Shown here: piece after piece, positions 10,420 through 19,302 of the stretch
How the letters are laid out: each line of letters starts with the position of its first letter
Position numbering within the stretch: the first letter of the stretch is position 1
Source of the DNA: Cristatella mucedo
Lineage: Eukaryota; Bryozoa; Phylactolaemata; Cristatellidae
Reading direction: 5' to 3'
Length of the DNA: 64,000 bases
Assembly (NCBI GenBank): GCA_009760855.2
Contig: WPIO01000070.1
Location: forward strand, 794,501-858,500
Translations under genes and position numbers: made by a program
The notes under the pieces: model-generated
Database searches by the model: none
What the model saw: only the letters and a program-made list of their open reading frames with translations
Told to the model about the DNA's origin: nothing

Positions 10420-10630
10420 TCATGCTCTGTGAGCGATTTGCAGGGGAGAATCAGGGGAGGGAACGAGAAAGGCGCCGCGCCGTCGGCTTGTGCTGCTACT
10501 TACATCGCTGTTCGGCTCGACAATCTTCTCCATGGTGATGAGGCGACGAGAGATCTTCTTGGAAAGAATCTGCTCGCTGTTACCGAGCAACCGCAAGCAC
10601 GGATGTTTAGGCACATTATCCTCTGTGTAC
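10420..10630 (-). CDS. TRMT11: TRMT11 exon, terminal
   Basis: Last exon of the tRNA (guanine-10-N2)-methyltransferase catalytic subunit. The acceptor (minus) is TATTAACCCCAG. The first G completes a split Glu codon (GA|G), then YTEDNVPKHPCLRLLGNSEQ and ILSKKISRRLITMEKI. Vertebrate TRMT11 has YTEEMVPWHPCLELVSNCEQ, and SRRLITMEK is identical. A Ser/Arg-rich tail of about 30 residues with no clear homology follows, ending IAHRA and TGA. The exon is 211 nt and phase-consistent with the exon at 12258. The first 49 nt are duplicated at 5328-5376. Confidence 0.94.
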
Positions 10631-10772
10631 CTGGGGTTAATAGTCACGTTTGAAACAATGACTCCATCACATCATTGGCACGAAATGCAGAATTAATAAC
10701 GGCTAGGTTCATATAGTACCTAGTACCAAGCCTTCAAAGGTACTCGGAGCTCCTTAGCAAACCACTGATTCG

Positions 10773-10957
10773 GTGAGCTGTGATGGCACACTAGGTAAGG
10801 CGGTTGCTTTCACGACGTCGGTCCTGAGGTCGTGGGTTCGATTCCTGCAGTGGGCGACCCTTTATCGCCACTGCAAGTGGTGGTGATAGCCGTAAAGGCT
10901 CTTTTGTCGCTATACAAAAAGAGGCTGTTAAATCAGCTAGGATTTATTTATTTATTT
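10773..10957 (+). mobile_element. SINE-A, intact, with preserved empty site
   Basis: A 185-bp tRNA-derived SINE. The A-box-like TGGCACACTAGGTAAGGCGG is followed by a perfect B-box, GGTTCGATTCC (10838-10848), the body, the hairpin AGCC-GTAAA-GGCT (10888-10900), CGCTATACAAAA (10908-10919) and a (TTTA)n tail. It is flanked by ATTCG direct repeats (10768-10772 and 10958-10962). Duplication copy 1 has a single ATTCG at 5514-5518 and no insert, so the ends are defined directly. Confidence 0.95.
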
Positions 10958-11821
10958 ATTCGATTGCAACAACGAAAGAGGGGGCAGAATACGCCTGCAA
11001 CTAGGGACGATTCAAGTGCTTTCGTTTTCTGGCATGTCACTATTGTGTTGCCTTGTGATCTTACTTATATATTAACCTTTCACACTGACATTTAATGCTC
11101 ACTTGGCAGTTTAATTGATGGGGGACAGAGACTTGCATGACAGGGACTAGTCAGGCTCAGCCGACTAGTCAGGCTCAGCCGACTAGTCCGTCTCGGCCTG
11201 GCTCAGGTGGCTACCGAGTCGTCGCAAGTGCGCATCAGGCGAGGTGCCCATCACAAGGTGGATCCGCAAAAGAGGTTCCCCGACCGTTCGATGGGAGGGC
11301 CGGTAACATTTTTGCAGCGTGTAAAGCCGTAGATCCGTCACGTTGGCTTGGACTCCTGCAAAGAAGCTTGAGACGCTTGCCTTCACGCGGAGCCTTCATT
11401 CCACTTGAAAAGTCCTGCTGATCTGAACTGATTTATTGAACTCTAAACTCAGGGTTCAGATCCCTAGCACAAACCGTCGAACCCTAAACCAGACCGGACA
11501 CGGCACAAGGCAGTGGTAGTGTCAACTGTCCAAGGATTGACCAACACGTGGCACACGAAATAGCCACCGAACCACCTCTGGCAGCACCGGCCAAGAGCTG
11601 CCATCGAGGATGCTTATAATCCTGAAAGGGTGCCTGAAGCCGAAAACGAGCCGAGTCCAGCACGGGGTCCAGCTGCTGCCTGTTGGGGCAATTTTTCACT
11701 TCAACAAAGTTGGAAAACTGAGGTCTCCGTCGTCAGCGTGTAAAATAATTCTTATGACTGGGTAACTAAGAATGATGACCGACCAACTATATGTGCTTGA
11801 AACTGCAGGGCACCTGTTTCT

Positions 11822-12257
11822 AGGCGACTGTGTGCTGCACTTTTGTGAAGATCTCAACCTACTCTGCTAGACAATCGGACAACATGCTGGTTTCCAAAAT
11901 TATTTACAACCTTTCTTTTAAAGACAAAAAACTATCAAATGCGCACACGAATATAAAATGCAAGTGCAAATAGGAGTAGGAACAAGTGAGGTCGAGCTTG
12001 TGCACAGCCTTCGAACACCAGCAACCGCTCAAGCATGAGCTCTCTAGGGGCAGTGCACCAATATCTAGACAATCGCTTATTAGCTGCTAGTTACCCTTCA
12101 ACGCCTGCTCAGTGGCAAAGCAGCTGCAGAGGGGGGCCAGCAGCCTGGCAACGTGGCAAGCCGGGCGTTCCTCTCGAGTCCTGGAGCTTGGACGCTCCAG
12201 CTCTTACTTACTGGGTGCACGGCAACTGGCCTGCAAGCAACTAACTGCAGCACTTAC
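11822..12257. other. TRMT11 intron, unique sequence
   Basis: No recognised gene or repeat. A short open frame (12035-12244, plus strand) has no recognisable features. Confidence 0.5.
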
Positions 12258-12389
12258 TCGGCCCTGTATATCGGCAGCCAGAATGCCAGCCGTCCGCGTA
12301 TGCGTAAATAGTCGGCTGCGAAATTGAGTAGGTCCCTGAACACGTCTGACAGCTCGTACGCTGTCATGGCAGGCATGAAGTAGGGCTTC
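12258..12389 (-). CDS. TRMT11: TRMT11 exon (methyltransferase C-terminal part)
   Basis: This exon of 132 nt has the acceptor (minus) GCGCCGTTTCAG and the donor GCCGA|GTAAGT. It encodes KPYFMPAMTAYELSDVFRDL, LNFAADYLRIRGRLAFWLPI and YRA, ending with two bases of a Glu codon. Vertebrate TRMT11 reads LSDMFLDLLNFAAETLVLGG and RLVYWLPVYTPE. This is the late strand and helix of the Rossmann-fold methyltransferase domain. Entry phase (one base) and exit phase (two bases) match the neighbouring exons. Confidence 0.95.
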
Positions 12390-12940
12390 CTGAAACGGCG
12401 CGCCAAACGCTGCTTATCGCTCAAGCACCAGCCGACCAAATAAGCACACACAGTGAGGCTACGGAGGCAGCAAACGCAACTAAGGGGGTTAAACTAACTC
12501 GGCGAGGATCGCGTCTAGACCGGTTGGATATTTGAAAAGAAAAGACGCTTAACGTGAAGAGAAATACGAAGCTGCAACAAGAGCGGCAGCGGATGGATAC
12601 AATGCTGTGGTGTGGACTGAGAAGGTTTTAAGTGACCCCCCATATGTAGCCGTGATAAAAGTCGTACTTCGAGCAGATAGTTTACTCAGTATCGTTTCTT
12701 CAGTCACGTTGCCCAAGCACGAATACAGACCCACCTTAGGAAGGAGGACCAAGGTTTTGATTTGTCGGGGTCGGGCGATGACGTCAGCCCGGGCACCCGG
12801 TGTGGCTGCCCGAGATACCACAGGGGGGGTGCTATTACATGACACGTGACTCGGAGCTCCGGTGCATCGATGAGCCACTTAAGCAACCAGAAGCAAACCA
12901 GTCTTTTGCCAAGATAGTGATAGTCACGTGACTGGTGGCT

Positions 12941-12974
12941 GTGTGTGTGTGTGTGTGTGTCTGTGTCTGTGTGC
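12941..12974. repeat. (TG)n microsatellite
   Basis: Short TG run with two TGTC interruptions. Confidence 0.9.
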
Positions 12975-13370
12975 TCGCGCGACTGAGTCGCAGGATGTTG
13001 TTGGTCACTTGACTGGCCCTGTGGGTGGGACTGGTGCGACACGAGCTTAATGGATAGACTTTGCACTCTGCACATAAAAATCCCAAATGCCTTAGTAAAA
13101 TGCCGAACTTTCATGTAGGTGCCGAAGATAGCGCAGGTGTGTATGATGCCTTCACACAGGCTCCTCCAGCAGGCTGTCGGCTGCAATCAGCTGATCGCTG
13201 GCACGGCAAGGCTACGGCTGAGCCAACAATGAAAGCAGCCGTCAGAATCGACGGCCGGAAGCAGATAGCGCCACGATTTGCCACCGGTCGCTTGTCGGCA
13301 GCAGCAGAAGCGCAGCTTTGTCTTCAACCGCCACTGAGGCCTTCACTGGCGCAGCCGCCTCTCAACTCAC

Positions 13371-13428
13371 TTCTCGTCCGGTGCAGGCGGCATTTGCTTC
13401 TTCGTTTGCTCGCGAACGCCATAGGGTG
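13371..13428 (-). CDS. TRMT11: TRMT11 micro-exon with catalytic DPPY motif
   Basis: A 58-nt exon between the acceptor CCCCCTGTTGTAG and a consensus GTGAGT donor (minus strand). With the C left by the previous exon it reads PPYGVREQTKKQMPPAPDE plus two bases of Lys. Joined to the previous ...AIVTD this rebuilds the DPPYG catalytic motif ((N/D)PPY) of N2-guanine methyltransferases, given as TDPPYGIRE in vertebrates. The lysine codon is completed in the next exon. The loop between DPPYG and LSD is about ten residues shorter than in vertebrate TRMT11. The exon is too short to stand out as an open frame, but phases and motif make it secure. Confidence 0.93.
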
Positions 13429-13619
13429 CTACAACAGGGGGGGATAAGTCTCGGAAAAAGCACACGGCCGGCTGCAGCAGGGCCGACACTCGACCCCGAC
13501 AGAATGCACTCGTGCGCTACAAATCCACAAGTAGGCATGCAGACGCATGCGTGTGCACACGTAAAAGTCGGCATGGAGCGCATGAAGACGTAGACAGCAA
13601 ATGCGCAAAATGATGGGTC

Positions 13620-13884
13620 TTCATCGGACCGATTTCAAAATACTCAGTTGGTAACAATAATAAATAGTAAGTCATAAAATATCGGCACAGAAGCATAAGA
13701 GAAATGTGTCTTTTTTACATTTACTCTGCTTACACTCAAAAGGTATTTTTAAGTCGGTGCTCATCAAACCGACTTCAAAATACTCAGTTGGCAACAATAA
13801 TAACTAATAAGTCATAAAATATCGGCAGAGAAGCATGAGAGAATTACGTCTTCTTTCCCTTTACTCTACTTAAACTCAAAAGGA
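13620..13884. repeat. Imperfect tandem duplication, ~125-bp unit
   Basis: Unit 1 (13620-13744) and unit 2 (13761-13884) share CCGAYTTCAAAATACTCAG, TCATAAAATATCGGCA and ACTCAAAAGG in the same order, about 140 bp apart and roughly 85% identical. It belongs to no family I recognise and lies in a TRMT11 intron. Confidence 0.85.
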
Positions 13885-14040
13885 AGCTCGGGTCAAGGTC
13901 AGGTGGGTGATAACATGAAGGATAGTGTCAGCCCTAATAAACACACAAATATTCACCACAAGAACAGAGCACGGGCTGCGAGGAAGAAGTCAGAATGTTA
14001 GCTTCTCTATAAATGTCTTCGAGTCAGGCAATAGTGGGAT

Positions 14041-14205
14041 TAATAATAATTCATTTATATAGCGCCCCAAGAGAACTTGATCTCTATTCAGGCGCTTCAC
14101 ATATGCCTCGGGGCTCGAGCCCACGACCTCAGTCAGACCTTGGTCCCCCGGGGCGAGAGCACCTTGACCGCTAGAACAAACCAGCTCGGCGATGGGTAGT
14201 TGCAG
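14041..14205 (-). mobile_element. SINE-B, nearly complete
   Basis: Minus-strand tRNA-derived SINE. The head reads GGTTTGTTCTAGCGGTCAAG and the B-box GTCGTGGGCTCGAGCC. Its tail (plus 14061-14096) folds as AGCGCC/GGCGCT around AGAGA/TCTCT, then ATATAAATGAATTATTATTA. The 36-nt hairpin has the same span as that of LINE family A. Confidence 0.88.
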
Positions 14206-14289
14206 GCTTTGGGAGCATAGGAGAATTGAAGGCCTCACAGTCTGCAATGGTTTCTAGACTGATTAGAGTCACCACAAAACTACTTGGTT

Positions 14290-14985
14290 GATTCTATGCA
14301 AAGCCTGATTATGAAGTAATTCTGTCAGGAAGATCGGAGCAACAGATTAAAAGAACCTAAAAGTGATAGACAAAACTTTGAAGTAGATAAGCTGCTTGCT
14401 GAGGAGCCACGCAAGTAGGTGAGAAGCGGATGTAATGTTGCAGTTGCAGCATTCACGATAAAAAAGCCTGGATTTTTGCAGTAATTAGAAGTGTCTCACT
14501 CTGCAGAGGCAGGAAAGCCGTGAGGAGCGAATTACAGAAGAATAGGGAGGGATGACATAACAACCGAATAGACTAAGTTGGCTGTGGTATCCTTATCCAA
14601 GCAGGCCCAAATTATTGCTATGTTACCTAGCTGAAAGTAAGTAGACTACACTTCACAGCTGATGTGGTCGTTTGGGAACAGGCAGTAGAAGATCTATTAC
14701 TCGTATTACCTTAAAAAAAGGTTGTTCTTAACGGAACACCCTAATTCCATGCAGATGTTTAAGGAGATGTGCTAGCCGACCCCATTTTGAAGGCTGTCCA
14801 ATCTTTTACCAACACTGGATTTCACCATAAATATCAAGTTAGCTTTATCGGCATTCAATTCTAGAAAGTTTGCAGCCATCTCTAAGTGGTGAATGCCAGC
14901 AATACATACTGCAAGAGAGATGAGAGAGTTCGACGAGCTTGAACGCAGGAGAGATCAAAGCATGGGTGCAGCTGTGTGTATCTCA
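14290..14985 (-). mobile_element. LINE family A, old degenerate copy
   Basis: Minus-strand sequence paralleling the next copy (14986-16560) block by block: the tryptophan-rich thumb and the LDKDTTSKLVHAFVT-type stretch near 14590. It carries many substitutions and indels and no open frame, so it is clearly older than its neighbour. Confidence 0.7.
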
Positions 14986-16560
14986 TAATAATAATAATAA
15001 TAATATTGCACTTGATAAAGCGCCCTCAAAGAACTTATTCTCTTTCTAGGCGCTGTACATTTGCTGCAAAGTGATATGCAATTGAATAGTAAGTAAAATC
15101 ATGCTTGAAAAACAAACAAAATGAATAATATGGTTAGGGGTGACATGCACAGGGTCAGCATGCAAGTGTGGTTAGTGGCAGCATGCACAGTGTCAGCACG
15201 CATAAGCACATCAAGGACGAATCACAGGGACCCACTAAATGCTGTCCTAAAAAGGTGTTTTTAAGTTTCTTTTAAATGTGGTCAGGTCATGGGATGTTCT
15301 GACGCAGGTCGGGAGGGAGTTCGAGGCTTTGGGAGCATACGAGCTGAATGCACGGTCTCCAAAGGATTTAAGGTTTTTACGAGGTATTTCCAGACTGTTG
15401 GTTTCCAAAAAGCGGTGGTACGATGCTTGGCCTGATGGGGTAGTATATCTGAAAGATAGGCTGGAGCCATAGAATGAAGAGACCTAAAAGTGAGTGACAA
15501 AACCTTAAAGTCAATCCGTTGCCTCACTGGTAGCCAGTGCAGGTCGGCGAGAAGTGGAGTAATGTGGCAACTGCGACGCTCACGACAGACAAGCCTAGCT
15601 GCGGAGTTTTGCACCAGCTGCAACCGCCTGATCGCACATGCTGGTAGGCCAGTAAGCAGTGAGTTGCAGAAGTCGAGACGGGATGTCACGAATGCATGGA
15701 CCAACTTAGATGTGGTATCCTTATCTAAACAAGCCCGAATTTTAGCAATGTTATGAAGCTGAAAATAGGCAGATTTTACTGTGGAGCTGATGTGGTCGTC
15801 TAACGAGAGGTCGCTTTGGAATATGACACCTAGATTTCGAGCTGATTCAGCTGGAGATATGCTGGCAGAGCCAATTTTGAGTGTCAGCCTTTCCAATTTC
15901 TGAATCACACTGGGTTTGCCGATAACTAGTAAGTTAGTTTTATCATTGTTTAGTTTTAGAAAATTTGCTGCCATCCATGTGCTGATGTCATCAATACATG
16001 GAGCAAGTGAGTTGAGAGAATTTCAGGTGCTCGAAGGCTGGGAGGGATCAAAGCAAAGGTACAACTGAGTGTCATCCACATAGAAGTGAAAGCCTAGATT
16101 GTGCTTGGCAATCACATCAGCAAGAGGGAGAGTACAAACCGTGAAAAGAACCTGACCTAGCACAGAGCTCTGAAGTACTCCATATTTTAGAGGTACTTCA
16201 GATGATCTTTGTCCATTCACGTCAATACTCTGGAGTCTCCCACTGAGATAGGACCTGAACCACTGCAGAGCAGTGCCAGTGATGCCCAGGCGAGATGAGA
16301 GGCGCTCTAGAAGTACTTTGTGATCGATGGTATCAAAAGCGGCCGAAAGATCGAGCAAAACAAGAAGAGACACTCTACCCATGTCTGCATTCCTAAGTAG
16401 GTCGTTGTATACCCTAAGCAATACTGACTCTGTGGAGTGATTAGCTCTAAAGCCAGACTGGAACTTACTAGCAAGGTGCGAGGTTTCGATATAAGAGTTC
16501 AGCTGGTCTGCCACGACCCGTTCCAGTGTCTTTGATAGGAATGGTAGAAGGGAGACTGGG
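14986..16560 (-). pseudogene. LINE family A reverse transcriptase, 5'-truncated
   Basis: The longest family A copy. On the minus strand: NRPVSLLPFLSKTLERVV (16550), FQSGFRANHSTESVLLRVYN, the palm motif LLVLLDLSAAFDTIDHKVLL (~16370) with the first catalytic Asp, YLSGRLQSIDVNGQ, then FHFYVDDTQLYLCFDPSQPS (YVDD instead of YADD). After a stop or frame change come MAANFLKLNNDKTNLLVIGK (15974) and the C-terminal domain to ~15285, then the 3' UTR, tail hairpin and (ATT)n at 14986. The domain order is that of the L2/CR1 group of non-LTR retrotransposons. The VLQSSVLG stretch, in place of VPQGSVLG, shows decay. The truncated 5' end abuts a hAT element exactly at 16561. Confidence 0.93.
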
Positions 16561-16771
16561 CGGTTCTCAACCTGTAGGTCGCGACCCCTGTGGGGGTCGA
16601 ACGACCCTTTCAAAGGGGTCGTTCGACCCCCACAGAAAAAGCCTGAGACCATCGGAAAACATGCATTTCCACGTTTCCATATTTAGCACTCAATAATTTT
16701 CCGGTTGGGGGTCTCCACAACATGAGAAACTGTATTGAAAGGTCGTGGCATTAGGAAGGTTGAGAACCACT
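16561..16771 (+). mobile_element. SPIN-like hAT miniature element
   Basis: About 210 bp between inverted ends: GGTTCTCAACCTGTAGGTCG at the left, and AGGTTGAGAACCAC (16757-16770) at the right, the reverse complement of the outer 12 bases. The interior has GCGACCCC, GGGTCGAACGACCC, GACCATCGGAAAACA and GGGGGTCTCCACAACATGAG. These words match what I know of the SPIN/URR1-type hAT MITEs of tetrapods and some invertebrates. There is no transposase. The flanking 8-bp duplication is not intact, because the left side is LINE family A sequence and the right side is not. Confidence 0.82.
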
Positions 16772-16837
16772 ACACTAGACAAAAGCAGCACGGCATTACA
16801 TTTCAGCACCAGTGATGTTTATAAATGATAATAACAA

Positions 16838-17508
16838 TAATGCACTTGATAAAGCACCCTCAGAGAACTCAATCTCTCTCTAGGCGCTTGACATTTGCTG
16901 CAACAGGAAATGCAATTGAATGGTAAGTAAAATCATGCTTGATAAAAAAACAAAATGAATAACATGGTTAGGGATGACATGCACAGGGTCAGCATGCAAA
17001 TGTGGTTAGTGGCAGCATGCACAGTGTCAGCACGCATAAGCACATCAAGGACGAATCACAGGGACCCACTCAATGCTGTCCTAAATAGGTGTGTTTTTAA
17101 GTTCCTTTTAAACGTGGTCAGGTCAGGGGATGTTCTGACGCAGGTCGGGAGGGAGTTCCAGGCTTTGGGAGCCTACGGACTAAATGCACGGTCTCCAGAG
17201 GATTTAAGGTTTGTACGAGGTATTTCCAGACTGTTGGATTCCGAAAAGCGGGTGGTATGATGCTTGGCCTGATGGGGTAGTATATCTGAGAGATAGGCTG
17301 GAGCCAAAGAATGAAGTGATCTAAAAGTGAGCAACAAAACTTTGTAGTCAATCCATTGCTTGACCGTTAGCCAGTGCAGGTCGGCGAGAAGTGGTGTGAT
17401 GTGGCAACTGCGAAGCTCACGACAGACAAGCCTAGCTGCAGAGTTTTGCACCAGCTGTAAGCGCCTGATTGCACATGCCGGTAGGCCAGCAAGCAGGGAG
17501 TTACAGGC
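16838..17508 (-). mobile_element. LINE family A, 5'-truncated
   Basis: Tail (ATT)n, hairpin, 3' UTR and the C-terminal ~110 codons of the ORF (minus: LVCRELRSCHITPLLADLHW, then LAPAYLSDILPHQAKHHTT). It breaks off near 17508. Confidence 0.88.
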
Positions 17509-17810
17509 AATCCGGCATAAGTATGCTGAAAAGCATTGTGTTTTTTCGATACCAGATTGTTAGGGGTTCATGTGGGAGTAAAAACAAAATAAAACAAAAA
17601 CAGACCCGAAGGCTTCACCTGCCTTCAGGCAGCAACGTCTCAGCCCCATCAGTACGAAGGCTCCAACCAATTAGAGCTTGACACCACCTGACCAATCGGG
17701 CGATGCTTCTTTCGGTAAGGCCTGAAGCCACACATCAACATGGCTACTGCTGACTACAAAAAGAGCTAGCTACTACGCTGTGCATGGATGAGTGGCTGGG
17801 GGGGGGGGGT

Positions 17811-17876
17811 AATTCATTTGTATTAAGAATAAGAGAAATCAATCTCTATCCAGGCGTTTCACACATGGCTCTTTGC
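17811..17876 (-). mobile_element. SINE-B tail fragment
   Basis: Only the hairpin tail and its AATTCATTTGT end remain, adjacent to a poly-G run at 17800. Confidence 0.6.
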
Positions 17877-18225
17877 CAAAGCAGCTGCAGCGGCTTCTTG
17901 TCACTCAGTCAGGAGACAAACCAAAATCGTTACTCCGCCCGCAGCTACGCGACAACTGCTGCTAGGCATGCCCGGGCACGCCTGGCCGAACTGTGCCCGC
18001 AGCTACAGCAGCTCTACCGACTCCGCATACTCGGCTCCTCTCGGGAGAGAATGTATGCAGCCTGCGCTCCACTCTTTCCCTTAGGAGACAGCAGCTGATG
18101 ACAGAAGCTCTTGTGCCCCCCTCCCCGGTCAGTCGGTCGGTTGCATGACCGACCGATGATGTGACTCAGACGACGGCGACGACCGAAGACAGCGGCGCAA
18201 TTAGCATGAACGAATAACCACTCAC

Positions 18226-18393
18226 GGTCGGTGACGATTGCATCGAAGAAGGCGCGCGTACTCCACAGTGTGTGCTTAGACGCGTCGGCGACCAGCACGT
18301 CGAGGTAGCGGCTCTCCAGGCCGTACTGGCGAAGATTCGCACGCACGCTCTCGTCGGCGCCGCGAAACTTGGCATCGTGCCGGCTAGACCTGC
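18226..18393 (-). CDS. TRMT11: TRMT11 exon (Rossmann-fold core)
   Basis: This 168-nt exon follows the acceptor TTGGTCTCGCGTGCAG and ends ACC GAC C before GTGAGT. It encodes (G)RSSRHDAKFRGADESVRAN, LRQYGLESRYLDVLVADASK and HTLWSTRAFFDAIVTD. Vertebrate TRMT11 has WRGPDENIRANLRQYGLEKY and YLDVLVSDASK, so this is the best-conserved block of the gene. The two leading bases complete a Gly codon with the upstream exon. The final C is the first base of the first Pro of DPPY. A short GTCGGTCGGT...ACCGACCGA hairpin lies in the intron at 18131-18155. Confidence 0.96.
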
Positions 18394-19302
18394 CTGCACG
18401 CGAGACCAAGAGATGCGTCTCGTTGAGGACATCGCCGGGGGGGGGGGCAAGCAGCAAGCAAACTGCAGCAAGAGGTCAAGTACGGCCTGCTCCGATGGCT
18501 CGGCGGGAAAACCAGAGAGCCACAACGATAATGAACGCAGAGCTGCGTGCGCGAGGCGATCGAGGGCGAATCGTGCGACAGATTTCGCAGCTCTGACGAT
18601 CTGAACGATCCTGTCCACCAGGTCGCTTAGCGTCCATTGAACTCAGTAACATGGCAACAAATCTCTGCGAATCTGATCGCCTCAAATCGCGGTTTGCCAC
18701 AGCGTTTATGTGCATGAATGGCTGGAAGAAACTTCCAAAGCTGATGCCCGTGACTTGGGCAGAAGAAGATAATGCAAAGGTGGAAGAGTTCGTATAAGGA
18801 AAAGTACTATTTTACAAAAAAAGGCCGACTCAAAATCAAGCACGTCCACCAACGTCGATCTGATTCCAGATCAAAGATGGCTAGATGTTTACATTTGCTG
18901 GCCCTGTTGGAGGAAAAAGTCAAATAATGAATATAAAAAAGTATAATGAATGGGTATCCATCAATCACGCCACAGAGCCACAGAGACTAAATGGACGCTT
19001 CAATTGCCGGAGAGTTTTCTCTAGCAAACCTGGCTTTATCGGGACTTCCAGGCAACTTCATTTAACGCAAGAAAGGGACACGAGAGGCACAGCCGTGTCA
19101 GGAGGATCCAGGTCAGAAGGACCCAGGGTCTGCGACCGAGTGGAAGCTTCGCTGCCCTTTCACTCTTCACTTCCATCCCCGGGTCCCGTGGTTTCGCTGT
19201 AACGGGCAGCACTCCTTCATCGTCCGTCCACAGGGAGAGCGAGGCAATAGCCACAAAGGCCTCCTCCCGCTACACAAATGAGGTACTACACTGAATCAAC
19301 CA

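Larger units (their letters stand above)
10140..11821. repeat. Segmental duplication, copy 2 (source copy)
   Basis: This copy holds the functional context: EMC2 3' UTR, the complete TRMT11 last exon and part of the TRMT11 intron. It is therefore likely to be the source of copy 1 at 5149-6377. It has since gained the SINE-A insertion at 10773-10957. Confidence 0.93.

Noticed and set aside
10838-10848. True tRNA genes, from perfect B-boxes such as GGTTCGATTCC
   Set aside because: The flanking sequence does not fold into a cloverleaf. The same head occurs in many copies with a LINE-like tail, so these are SINEs.
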